A DNA stretch of 51,300 bases, taken from assembly GCA_019359015.1 (NCBI GenBank), contig JAHHID010000056.1, forward strand, positions 1-51,300, read 5' to 3'. The notes beneath the pieces were generated by a model. That model was not told the DNA's origin. It did no database searches and was given only the letters and a program-made list of their open reading frames with translations. The DNA comes from Spirirestis rafaelensis WJT71-NPBG6. GTDB lineage: Bacteria; Cyanobacteriota; Cyanobacteriia; Cyanobacteriales; Nostocaceae. Shown here one piece after another: positions 18,430-26,681 of the stretch. A program made the position numbers and the translations under genes. The stretch's first letter is position 1, and each line of letters opens with the position of its first letter.

Positions 18430-18824
18430 CGAAATGTCTTCCCAACTCTGCTAGAGAATAAATTTTTGCTCTTTTCAGCTTTTGCCCAAGGTTTAATTCA
18501 TATTGATTGCCCGTATTGGCTCAAACCACACTATGCCCTGACAACATTCTTCCCTTGCTTGTGGATCGCGTGGCTTAATCAGCGCGATCGCACTTGTCCC
18601 CGATTGGCGGTGTCAAAAGCACGGTATTGGCTTTTGACTCGTGACATTATGGCACAACTTACGGAAATGTGATCGCCATGAGTGACGGAAAAAAATCAGA
18701 ATAAATATTTGCTGCCTGACATCAGCAAATCGCCCCCATATCAACTATTTTAAAGGCGGATTTGTTTAGCCAAATTTTTTTGACTGCGAAAAATCAATGT
18801 TAGGAACAGTCCAGCTTTTAACTT
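18430..18824. other. Divergent spacer between GH2 and the DUF3891 gene
   Basis: About 395 bp holding the promoters of the two divergent genes. GTCAAAAGC (18612-18620) and GCTTTTGAC (18630-18638) form a 9-bp hairpin. A 68-codon frame at 18466-18672 has no recognisable features and looks spurious. One HIP1 site is present. Confidence 0.4.
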
Positions 18825-19622
18825 ATGCTGCATCGTTTAACAGAACAAGGGCTACTTTGCATTACCCAACCGCATCACGCTTGGCTTGCGGGTCAATTAG
18901 CGCAAGCTTGGGGCAACGAAAAATTCGGTAAATTTGCCCCAAGAGTTGAAGTTTGTCTTGGTGCAGAGATTCACGACATCGGCTGGGCAAGGTGGGAACA
19001 ATCGCCAACCTTAAACCGAGAAACTGGCTATCCACATAAGTTTACGGAACTGACGACACAAGTACATGTCGATATTTGGTCAAGTGCCAAACAGCTGGCG
19101 ATGCCGATGGGGAGGTATGCAGCATTACTTGTTTCGATGCACGGTACGGGGCTATATGAAAGGTTCACAAGCTGGCAAAAATCAGCCGATTCTGTTCAAA
19201 TTGTGCAGGACTTTTTAAAACGCGAATACGACTTTCAAAAAAAACTTATTGATACCTTGAGTCATGATGAATACTACACGCAGTATACAACACCAGAGGT
19301 TATCAAACGCAACCAAAAGCTAGTAGCAACGTGGGATACACTCTCAATTCTTTTGTGTCAGGGATTTGCTGATAAACAAGAGGTAACTCAAGTGCCAACG
19401 GTTGATGGTGCAACCACACTTCAATTAACCTTGACAGAAAATAAAAATAATCACCATCAAATCACAGTATCTCCTTGGGCATTTGGGCAGAGCGAGGTCA
19501 ACTTGGTCTATGAAGGACGGCTTTTGCCATCGACTTTTAACGACGAAAAAACAATGCGAGAAGCTTTGATGAAAGATTGCTGGGTAACTTTAAGCACTAC
19601 ATTAAAGCCAGGTAGGGATTAA
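18825..19622 (+). CDS. DUF3891 family protein
   Basis: A 265-residue protein of a family with no known biochemical role. Recognisable features are QPHHAWLAGQLAQAWG near the N-terminus and LGAEIHDIGWARWE, a His-Asp pair reminiscent of metal-dependent HD-type folds, then VSMHGTGLYERF. The histidines in these three blocks could form a metal site, but that is inference. It is soluble, with no signal peptide. It is transcribed alone. ATG at 18825. Confidence 0.7.
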   Translation: MLHRLTEQGLLCITQPHHAWLAGQLAQAWGNEKFGKFAPRVEVCLGAEIHDIGWARWEQSPTLNRETGYPHKFTELTTQVHVDIWSSAKQLAMPMGRYAALLVSMHGTGLYERFTSWQKSADSVQIVQDFLKREYDFQKKLIDTLSHDEYYTQYTTPEVIKRNQKLVATWDTLSILLCQGFADKQEVTQVPTVDGATTLQLTLTENKNNHHQITVSPWAFGQSEVNLVYEGRLLPSTFNDEKTMREALMKDCWVTLSTTLKPGRD

Positions 19623-19830
19623 CGAGTGCGATAACAGTTTATCTTTTCTGCTGTTGGTTCAGAGTTGCGAAATTGCTCGTTCCCGATCTTTAATTTGCAT
19701 TTTTGTTACAAATAGTAAACATGACTTGACACTAAAACGATGATGTGTTTAAAGTCGAAAACAGCCTATGCCTGCCGTATAAAAACATTCAGCTTCTGGT
19801 GAATGTCTGAGGGGGTTACTTGGATTAAGA

Positions 19831-19884
19831 TAGCCTTCAGGCTACACGAACGCTTTTTGCCTAGGGCAAACAACCTGAAGGCTA
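19831..19884. repeat. Inverted repeat in the spacer 19623-19921
   Basis: TAGCCTTCAGG (19831-19841) and CCTGAAGGCTA (19874-19884) are perfect 11-bp arms around a 32-base loop containing CTAGGGCAAAC. It resembles the dispersed AGGCTACACGAACG repeat seen again at about 23190 and 29980. It lies between the convergent DUF3891 and pentapeptide genes and may terminate one of them. Nothing else was recognised in this 300-bp spacer except a small hairpin near 19786-19805. Confidence 0.55.
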
Positions 19885-19921
19885 ATAGAGTTTGAAAACA
19901 GACCCTAGCTGAAGTGAAATT

Positions 19922-20419
19922 CTATCTACATCCTAAAGACTCCCGAGTTTCCACACCAGTCTTAGAATTTACACCATTTGCTTGAGCGCAGAGTTTTTTC
20001 ACTTGCGTACCATCGAGAACTGCATTGGTGAAGTCAGCACCGGTGATATCAACGTCACTGAAACTAGAACGCAACATCATTGCATCTGTCAAAACCGCAT
20101 CAGTTAAATCAGCACCTTTGAAGTCTACTAGATAGGCTATCCCTTCACTAAAATCTACACCATGCAAATTCGCTTGTTTCAATACTGAACCATTAAAAAC
20201 GCCACCGCGTAAATTAGCGTTACTAAAATTCGCTTTTTCTAGATTGACATTGGTATATTCAACCCTCATTAAATTTTGACCAGAAAAATCCTTGCCTTTG
20301 AATTCTGCATCACCAACGGAACGGGTGATACTTGAAGAACTTGCTGCTTGTGCTGATAAGGGAAACACAAACAAAACCATAGCTAAAACAAAGCTAACTA
20401 GCAGTCGCCAAAATTTCAT
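19922..20419 (-). CDS. Secreted (probably lumenal) pentapeptide-repeat protein
   Basis: A 165-residue protein with a clear signal peptide (LLVSFVLAMVLFVFPLSAQA, cleavage likely after AQA near residue 26). It is followed by A(D/N)LxX-type pentapeptide repeats: AEFKGKDFSGQNL, KANFSNANLRGGVFNGSVLK, GADLTDAVLTDAMML and ITGADFTNAVLDGTQVKKLC. The repeats form a right-handed quadrilateral beta helix. Small proteins of this layout are found in the thylakoid lumen or periplasm of cyanobacteria and plants. Two cysteines, in VKKLCAQANG and ESLGCR, close the C-terminus and may form a disulfide. The molecular role is unknown. Confidence 0.8.
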   Translation of the reverse strand: MKFWRLLVSFVLAMVLFVFPLSAQAASSSSITRSVGDAEFKGKDFSGQNLMRVEYTNVNLEKANFSNANLRGGVFNGSVLKQANLHGVDFSEGIAYLVDFKGADLTDAVLTDAMMLRSSFSDVDITGADFTNAVLDGTQVKKLCAQANGVNSKTGVETRESLGCR

Positions 20420-20478
20420 ATGCGCTCTTAATAAATCTCAACACTTCCACAATTAACTATTAAACCTTACTAGGGAAT

Positions 20479-20578
20479 GGTGAGTCCAGCACCCCTTCGG
20501 GGTTTGCCAGAGCCGGCACGAACGCTCCTTGCGTCTGTGTGATTGAGAGGGGAACCAGGAGCGCAGCGCCGGCTCACC
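20479..20578. repeat. GC-rich dispersed repeat
   Basis: A GC-rich island with outer arms GGTGAG (20479-20484) and CTCACC (20573-20578) and inner GCCGGC copies at about 20512 and 20567. It is much richer in G+C than its surroundings and resembles dispersed cyanobacterial repeats. It abuts the broken end of the P-loop pseudogene, so it may mark the deletion junction. Confidence 0.5.
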
Positions 20579-20811
20579 GTGCGCGGGTTAAGAGCACCCT
20601 CGTTAGTATTTTAAATTGATTACAAATTTGAGCAAATTGATTCATAATGCTCGTTTTGCTGACACCACCAGGACCGAAAACGTGCAAAATATGAAAAGGT
20701 AATTGTGGAGATGCGATCGCTTGCAGAAATAATTGAAGCTCAAAATTACGTCCTACAAATCGGCGTTGTCGTTCTGCACTCTTTTGGCTCTAGCAGAGAT
20801 GTCATAGCCAT
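20574..20811 (-). pseudogene. Truncated, frameshifted P-loop (STAND/ORC-like) ATPase gene
   Basis: Reading leftwards from an ATG at 20811, MAMTSLLEPK opens in one frame. A one-base shift is then needed to reach SAERQRRFVGRNFELQLFLQ and HILHVFGPGGVSKTSIMNQF, the start of an AAA/STAND NTPase with its Walker A loop. The loop reads GPGGVSKTS, with Ser in place of the usual Gly before Lys. After about 70 residues the frame runs into the GC-rich repeat and stops at a TGA (20574-20576). With the frameshift, the altered P-loop and the missing remainder, this is a dead fragment of a larger gene. Confidence 0.75.
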
Positions 20812-20861
20812 CCCCCAATTTTAAGTAGGATTACTGATAGCCTATTCTAGCGTATAATAGT

Positions 20862-23093
20862 TTATTGAGGAAATTGCCAAAGCGCTACTTGCTGTTTAAG
20901 TTCCTCCATATCTAGATAATCGCTTGCAAAAGCTTTCCGCAAAATTGAGTGAGGAATAAAGCGATCGTACTTTTGAATTTCTGGTGCTTCCGCATCAGTT
21001 AATAAATCTTCGGTGCTAATTCTTTGTTCACATAATGACACAATTTCATCATAAAGATATTTAAATTTATCTTTACCTAATTTAATCGTCAAAAAATAAG
21101 GATTAACACCACTAATACTTTTAATTTCTAAAGATTCCCGACACCAAGAGTTAAGCAATCTTTCTAAAGTGCGGTAAGCAACCGTACCCATCCAAGGAAA
21201 AATACAACATTTATTTGTTTCTAAAAGCAGAATATTTTGTTTATCTAAACCAAAATTTTGCGCCAATTCCCGAACTTTCTGCAAACGCTCTAGCGCATTT
21301 TTTTGCAAATAGCTATATTTAATATCTTCTTGCAAAACCTGCCGCATTCGTTGCAAAATTTTTGTATGGATATTTGCGCTACCACCGCGCCAGAAAATAC
21401 TAGCTTTTCCCTCTACTTGCTTAACTAAAACAATCTTTTTTCTCGAATCAACTTCTAAAACTTCCCAAGCGTTCCCAGCTAAAGCGAATTGATTCCCAAT
21501 TGCAGGTGGCATAACAATACTACCAATTTCCGTTGCTGCCTGCTTAACAACATACTCCTCATTATCGGGGAAAACAGCATAAAATTGAAATTTACGTACT
21601 ACCTTTTCTCCAGCCAAACCGATAATTAACTTATTTTCTTCAGTTAGCTGAACGTGGTTAATATCAATTAAATAGCGAAGTAATAGCCGAAAATCTTCGA
21701 GTGCGATCGCACTAAAACTTGGTAAACTTAAAACTTCTTTAGCAAGCGCAGCAGGCGTAACTTCACCCGTGGCTGTTAAAATACTCATTGTCTGATGATA
21801 TAACAAACTCAAAGGATATTTAATCGGCTTTATTGGCTCAATCCAACGCTCCTCTAAATAAAGTTGGATAATTGCAATACACTGCAAAAGTTGCCAAGGA
21901 ATTTGTTCCTCTATAGATGCTTCAGATAATGCTTTTTCTTCAGTACAAACAAACCGCATATCAGCAGCAGCACCTCTTCTACCACTGCGTCCCAAACGCT
22001 GTAAAAAACTAGCTACAGAAGGTGGCGATTCTAACTGAATCACTCTCTCTAAATGACCAATATCTACCCCCACCTCTAAAGTCAAAGTTGCAGCAGTCAC
22101 AGCTGGCTTATCAACTTCACGCATCGCATTTTCAGCCGCTTGTCGCAAACTAGCAGAGATACTACCATGATGCACATGATAAATATCTGCTAATCCTTCA
22201 TTCGCAGCAATTTCTCGTAAAGAAGCAATAATCGATTCAGTTTGAGCTTTATTATTAGCAAAAATCAAACACTTGCGAGATTTACTAAGATTAAAAACAT
22301 ATTCCTCATACCCACCTCCATCCCTCTTCCCTCTTGCCTCCGTGTCCCCTGCGTCTCTGCGGTTGGTTTCTCTTAACTCCCCATGATCACCAACATAAAA
22401 ATGTTCCAAAGCCAATTTAATTTGGCGTTTTCCTCCATCAATCTCCGGAGTAATCACCAACTTATCAGTTCCCGATCGCAACCATTCTTCAGCCAATGAG
22501 TAATCACCAAGAGTTGCCGATAAACCAACGCGACGGGGTTGTTTTTTTATCAAATTCTGCAAACGTGATAACTGACAAAGAATTTGACAACCGCGTTCGG
22601 AACCCATAAAAGCATGAATTTCATCGATTATCACAAAGCGTAAATCACCAAATAAACGCATCAAGTCGTTATGCTTGTTAATTAACAAACTTTCCAAAGA
22701 TTCTGGCGTAATTTGTAAAATACCCTTAGGATTTTTTAAAAGCTGTTTTTTCCGACTTTGCGAAACATCTCCATGCCAATGACAAACTGGAATATCTGCT
22801 TCTTTGAGCAAATCATTAAGCCGTGCAAATTGGTCATTAATTAAAGCCTTAATCGGACCGATATATAATGCACCGATAGTTTCCGGCGGATTTTCATATA
22901 ATAAACTTAAAATCGGTAGAAACGCCGCTTCTGTTTTCCCCGAAGCTGTGCCGGCAGCAACTAGCAAATGAGCATCAGTGTCAAAAATAACTTTGGAAGC
23001 AGCAATTTGAACTGGTCGTAATTCAGTCCAGTTGTGATGATAAATATATTCTTGGATAAAAGGTGCGAGTCTGGAAAACGTGCGATCGCTCAT
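20862..23093 (-). CDS. Superfamily II DEAD/DEAH helicase, Lhr/BrxHI-like
   Basis: A 743-residue helicase. Motif I is AAGTASGKTEAA (about 41-52), motif II VIIDEIHAF, motif III GLSATLG and motif VI QRLGRSGRRG. The remaining 350 residues resemble the C-terminal part of Lhr-type helicases rather than RecQ or RecG. Residues about 240-260 (RETNRRDAGDTEARGKRDGG) are encoded by a dispersed nucleotide repeat (about 22318-22376) inserted in frame between the two RecA-like domains. Short Lhr-like helicases of this kind occur in BREX type 2 (BrxHI) and beside DUF2791 ATPases. Here the BrxD-like ATPase lies 2.1 kb upstream on the same strand. It probably translocates on nucleic acid as part of that module. 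Confidence 0.8.
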   Translation of the reverse strand: MSDRTFSRLAPFIQEYIYHHNWTELRPVQIAASKVIFDTDAHLLVAAGTASGKTEAAFLPILSLLYENPPETIGALYIGPIKALINDQFARLNDLLKEADIPVCHWHGDVSQSRKKQLLKNPKGILQITPESLESLLINKHNDLMRLFGDLRFVIIDEIHAFMGSERGCQILCQLSRLQNLIKKQPRRVGLSATLGDYSLAEEWLRSGTDKLVITPEIDGGKRQIKLALEHFYVGDHGELRETNRRDAGDTEARGKRDGGGYEEYVFNLSKSRKCLIFANNKAQTESIIASLREIAANEGLADIYHVHHGSISASLRQAAENAMREVDKPAVTAATLTLEVGVDIGHLERVIQLESPPSVASFLQRLGRSGRRGAAADMRFVCTEEKALSEASIEEQIPWQLLQCIAIIQLYLEERWIEPIKPIKYPLSLLYHQTMSILTATGEVTPAALAKEVLSLPSFSAIALEDFRLLLRYLIDINHVQLTEENKLIIGLAGEKVVRKFQFYAVFPDNEEYVVKQAATEIGSIVMPPAIGNQFALAGNAWEVLEVDSRKKIVLVKQVEGKASIFWRGGSANIHTKILQRMRQVLQEDIKYSYLQKNALERLQKVRELAQNFGLDKQNILLLETNKCCIFPWMGTVAYRTLERLLNSWCRESLEIKSISGVNPYFLTIKLGKDKFKYLYDEIVSLCEQRISTEDLLTDAEAPEIQKYDRFIPHSILRKAFASDYLDMEELKQQVALWQFPQ

Positions 23094-23156
23094 AGCAATT
23101 TTGGATTTGAGATTTTCACTATCCTTAAGTCTGGTTGTCAGGTGGAGCTATACAAA

Positions 23157-23315
23157 CTAGGGCGTGTTTTCAAACCCTAAAAGCCTGAGGCTATACGAAC
23201 GAAGCCTGCCAGAGCAGGCAGCCAAACCTTATTTTTCCGTAGTCCACGCAGGCGGAGTTGGTTTGTGTAGCCGCACTATGCGCGGGTGTCGGGCAGGAGC
23301 GAAAACACGCCCTAG
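23157..23315. mobile_element. MITE-like element (IS5-type ends)
   Basis: A 159-bp element bounded by perfect 15-bp inverted repeats, CTAGGGCGTGTTTTC (23157-23171) and GAAAACACGCCCTAG (23301-23315). If the outer CTAG is a 4-bp target duplication (YTAR type, as used by IS5-family elements), the terminal repeat is GGGCGTGTTTTC. It has no open frame for a transposase. Internal segments such as AGCCTGCC and GGCAGGCAGCC add secondary structure. It lies in the gap between the helicase and the TPR gene. Confidence 0.7.
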
Positions 23316-23443
23316 CCCAACTGCTAAATGAATTTTTGTAACAAATAAGTACAATCTGCCAAACATTTCTGTCCTTGACATAAGAGGTTCAAGGCTAACC
23401 ACCTGTGGGTAGTCGCGCAACAAAAACTTGAGGTGGGAAAAAC

Positions 23444-25069
23444 ATGGCTCGAAGAATAATCCAGTTGAATATTTTAGTCACTGCACTAATTGCTACCTTC
23501 TTTCCAGGGGGTCAAGTTCTGGCAGTAGAAACCTACTCTCAAAAACATGGTATATTGGCTGACATTGCATTTCAGTATGCAGCGGGAGGAAAATCTGAGC
23601 AGGCTGTCAAGATTTTAAACCAAGTCCTGCCTTTGGCGGAAGCGAATCCCAATGAGTGCTTTAAAGCCAACCCCTTAGTGAAAGTGGCTGGAGGCTATAT
23701 CCTAGCTGGACAGGAAACTAAGGGGAAGCAACTTCTAAAAGAAGCCATCCAAATTGCCCGCACTCAAACGGCAACCGGCTGTAGCGGCAGCGGAACTTCT
23801 CCGGATGAGTCTCTGCTAAACCGAGCTAAGGAATACGCAGAGGCTGGTTACTACAACTTTGCTATCGAGATCATCACAAAAGTAAACAATCCTGTGTCCA
23901 CGCCTATGACGCTAGGAGAGATTGCGGGTCATTATGCAAAAGCCGGACAGCCTGAGCAGGCAACGAAAGCCCTGAACCAAGCGATCGCGATCGCACAAAG
24001 CAATCCTGATACCCTCTATAAAACCTTGACCCTGATTGTAATTGCCGAACATCTAAGTAAAGCTGGACAAAAGGAACAAGTGCCGAAAGTGTTAGAGCGT
24101 GCGCTTGAGAGCGCGTATGCCATTGATGAGGCACAATCGGGCGAAAATACCGCAATGAAAGTTAACCAGATGGTACGGATTGCTAAACAATTTGCACAAG
24201 TCGGACAAGAACGTCGAGCGGTCGAGATTTTAGATCAAGCTTTGCCAAAGATACGAACGTTTGCAGACAAACGCTTTCCCTTTGAGAAACCCAGCCAACT
24301 GCTTGAAACAGCGGTTCAGTATGCAGCATTGAAGCAGAAGAACAAGGCAGTCGAGACCCTAGCCGAAGCTCGAACAGCGGTGCAGGCAATTAACGGTGAT
24401 GGATTAGCTAGGGTAGCTGGAGGTTACGCAGAAATAGGAGACTTTGAGCAGGCACAGCAAATTGCCCGCTCTATCAAGAATGTCAATGAGAGGTCGAGTG
24501 CGTTCGGTCAAATTGCGATCGCTTATGCTAAAGCCGGATACTCTGACCAAGCGGTTAAACTGGCAACATCGATTGGAAACCCAGACTTCACTTTTCGAGG
24601 GATTGTGAGGCACTATCTACAGATTGGACAGAACGATCAAGCGTTTGGGATCGTCCAACAGCGGAATCTTAAGGACATGCTGTCGGAGGTGGCATTCGCT
24701 TACCTTGAGGCAGGGCAACCTGAGCGTGCGCTGCAAATCGCTAAGTCCATCGAACCCCATCCTGATGCTACACACAAGGACTGGAGATTCCCCTCTATCG
24801 CCCGTGGCTTTGCAAAACAGGGGCAATTTGACCAAGCGCTTGAGGTTGCTCAATCCATTACAGACAAAAGTTACAAAGCTCAAGCCTTGATAGCGATCGC
24901 ACAACAATATGTGCTAAGAGAACGAGAGAACAAAGGACTTTTTCAAAAAATCCTTTCCATGCTTACCAATACCTTAAATTCTCTATTCGGTGGCTCAAAT
25001 AATAACAAAGCCTCTGAAATTCTAGATCAAGCGCTTCAAGTTGCTCAGTCAATGACACCAGAACGTTGA
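23444..25069 (+). CDS. Secreted TPR-like helical repeat protein
   Basis: A 541-residue protein with an N-terminal signal peptide (IIQLNILVTALIATFFPGGQ, cleavage likely near VLA). It is followed by about ten helical hairpins of the form AxxYAxAGQxEQAxxxLxxAL, for example AGHYAKAGQPEQATKALNQA and FAYLEAGQPERALQIAKSIE. These are TPR-like repeats typical of exported cyanobacterial scaffold proteins. It is transcribed opposite to the helicase and the BrxD-like gene, and it and its MITE separate the two. This suggests it was inserted into the module or is an unrelated passenger. The binding partner is unknown. Confidence 0.75.
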   Translation: MARRIIQLNILVTALIATFFPGGQVLAVETYSQKHGILADIAFQYAAGGKSEQAVKILNQVLPLAEANPNECFKANPLVKVAGGYILAGQETKGKQLLKEAIQIARTQTATGCSGSGTSPDESLLNRAKEYAEAGYYNFAIEIITKVNNPVSTPMTLGEIAGHYAKAGQPEQATKALNQAIAIAQSNPDTLYKTLTLIVIAEHLSKAGQKEQVPKVLERALESAYAIDEAQSGENTAMKVNQMVRIAKQFAQVGQERRAVEILDQALPKIRTFADKRFPFEKPSQLLETAVQYAALKQKNKAVETLAEARTAVQAINGDGLARVAGGYAEIGDFEQAQQIARSIKNVNERSSAFGQIAIAYAKAGYSDQAVKLATSIGNPDFTFRGIVRHYLQIGQNDQAFGIVQQRNLKDMLSEVAFAYLEAGQPERALQIAKSIEPHPDATHKDWRFPSIARGFAKQGQFDQALEVAQSITDKSYKAQALIAIAQQYVLRERENKGLFQKILSMLTNTLNSLFGGSNNNKASEILDQALQVAQSMTPER

Positions 25070-25186
25070 TCGCGGGGTAGGGGAACGCGGATTTTTACAC
25101 TCAGGGCTGAAGTCCTTACTACAAAATGCGTGTTTCTGCCCATATACTTACAATGCGTCCTGCTACCTAAGAGTGCGGTTCGTCGC

Positions 25187-26512
25187 TCACAAACTAAATT
25201 CTGCTGCATCGTCATCATCAACATCTGTATTTTTACCCACAGCAGTTAACTTAAAATCAGAGCCATGAATCAATTTACTCAAAGAAATTTCTGGGTTTTG
25301 GTGCAAAATATTCAACACACTAATAAAATCGCGCACAATTTCGCCGGGAGTTAACAATGCTTCTGCACCCAAGCGATTGATAATTTCTTGAACAAAGTCC
25401 TTTAATTCGCGATTTGTCAAAGCCTTCTCATAGCCAAAATTCATCGCATGAATTTCAGTCAAACTTTGCAAAAGCGTTAATATTTCGTTTTCACTCAACG
25501 GGTTTAGCCGCATCACCGGTCCCAAATATTCTTGAACACCAGCTTGGACAAAACGGCTTTCTTTAGTGCGTCTTCGCCAAGCCGGATCGGCAAAAAGCCC
25601 GCGATTTGGGTCTTCTAAAAATTTTGTAGTTCCACCGATAAGAATACCAAGATGTTCTGCTTTGCATTGCATGGTATCGTTAAACATTGCTAAAAGTCTG
25701 TTATAGTTCTTTTCGCGAGTAACTGTAGTGGATATTTGGTATATATGCACAGCTTCATCAAGGAAAACTAAAAGCCCTTTATAGCCAATCTCCGCCACAA
25801 ATTTAGCGATTAACTTGATGTAGTCATACCAACTATCATCATCAATAATTACGCGCACTCCCAAAGCAGCTTTTGCCTCAGTTTTGGTATTAAATTCGCC
25901 GCGCAACCAACGCAATGCAGCATTTTTCAATTCATCATCATCAAGCCTATAACCGCGCCAATAAGCAACAATGACGCTACCAAAATCAAAGCCGTGAACT
26001 AAATCTTCAATATACTGAACTACTTCTCTAATTTTCGTTTCAACTTTATCATCAAAACCTTCATCATTAGGACGCATTCCGCTATCTTTAGCTACTTCTT
26101 GTTGAATTTTATTAATCCAACCTTCTAAAATTGAAACTAAAGCGCCACCATCAGGACGAGTTTTTGTCGCCAGACGGCTCATTAATTCTCGATAAGTTGC
26201 CAAACCTTCGTTGTTTGTTCCTGCAAGTCGCCGTTGGGAAGATAAATCAGCATCAGCTACTACAAAATTTTGCTCCATAGCACGGTTGCGAACCATTTGC
26301 AGGATGAAACTTTTACCTGAACCGTAGTTACCAATTATGAAGCGAAATGCGGCTACACCTTCACCAATATCGTCGAGATTTTGTAATAGACTTTTTAGTT
26401 CTTGTTCTCGACCTACTGCTATATGTTCCAGCCCAAATCTTGGTACTACTCCCGCGCTCAAAGAATTGATTAAAGCAGTAGATATTTTTTTGGATATTTT
26501 AAGTTTTACCAT
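25187..26512 (-). CDS. BrxD-like P-loop ATPase (BrxC/BrxD family, DUF2791)
   Basis: A 441-residue protein matching the DUF2791 family. PRFGLEHIAVGREQEL opens the ATPase core, Walker A is IIGNYGSGKSFIL (about 59-71), and Walker B is GLLVFLDEAVHIYQI. RRRTKESRFVQAGVQEYLGP and LTPGEIVRDFISVLNIL are further blocks typical of this family. In BREX type 2 the equivalent protein is BrxD; related copies occur beside TerB-C genes and Lhr-like helicases. No BREX core genes (pglX, pglZ) are in the window. The acidic tail DVDDDDAAEFSL could contact partners. It lies 170 bp downstream of the TerB-C gene on the same strand. Expected role: an ATP-driven loader or switch for DNA processing. Confidence 0.8.
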   Translation of the reverse strand: MVKLKISKKISTALINSLSAGVVPRFGLEHIAVGREQELKSLLQNLDDIGEGVAAFRFIIGNYGSGKSFILQMVRNRAMEQNFVVADADLSSQRRLAGTNNEGLATYRELMSRLATKTRPDGGALVSILEGWINKIQQEVAKDSGMRPNDEGFDDKVETKIREVVQYIEDLVHGFDFGSVIVAYWRGYRLDDDELKNAALRWLRGEFNTKTEAKAALGVRVIIDDDSWYDYIKLIAKFVAEIGYKGLLVFLDEAVHIYQISTTVTREKNYNRLLAMFNDTMQCKAEHLGILIGGTTKFLEDPNRGLFADPAWRRRTKESRFVQAGVQEYLGPVMRLNPLSENEILTLLQSLTEIHAMNFGYEKALTNRELKDFVQEIINRLGAEALLTPGEIVRDFISVLNILHQNPEISLSKLIHGSDFKLTAVGKNTDVDDDDAAEFSL

Positions 26513-26681
26513 CTACTTCACCTCATTTTATTTTCTAGCGGTTATCATCCGGCTCAAGTACAGAACTGTGTTCATCTGTGGTTTTTTAATTCTTTGATGT
26601 ATTGCACCCAATTTCAAACCGCTATAAACTCAGAGGCACGCCGCCAGTACTAATATAAAATTGTACGATGGCAAGAATAAC

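Noticed and set aside
18466-18672. 68-codon frame between GH2 and DUF3891
   Set aside because: No recognisable motif; it covers a divergent promoter region.
20862-26512. A complete BREX type 2 system
   Set aside because: Only the BrxD-like ATPase and an Lhr/BrxHI-like helicase are present; no pglW, pglX, pglY or pglZ homologue lies in the window.
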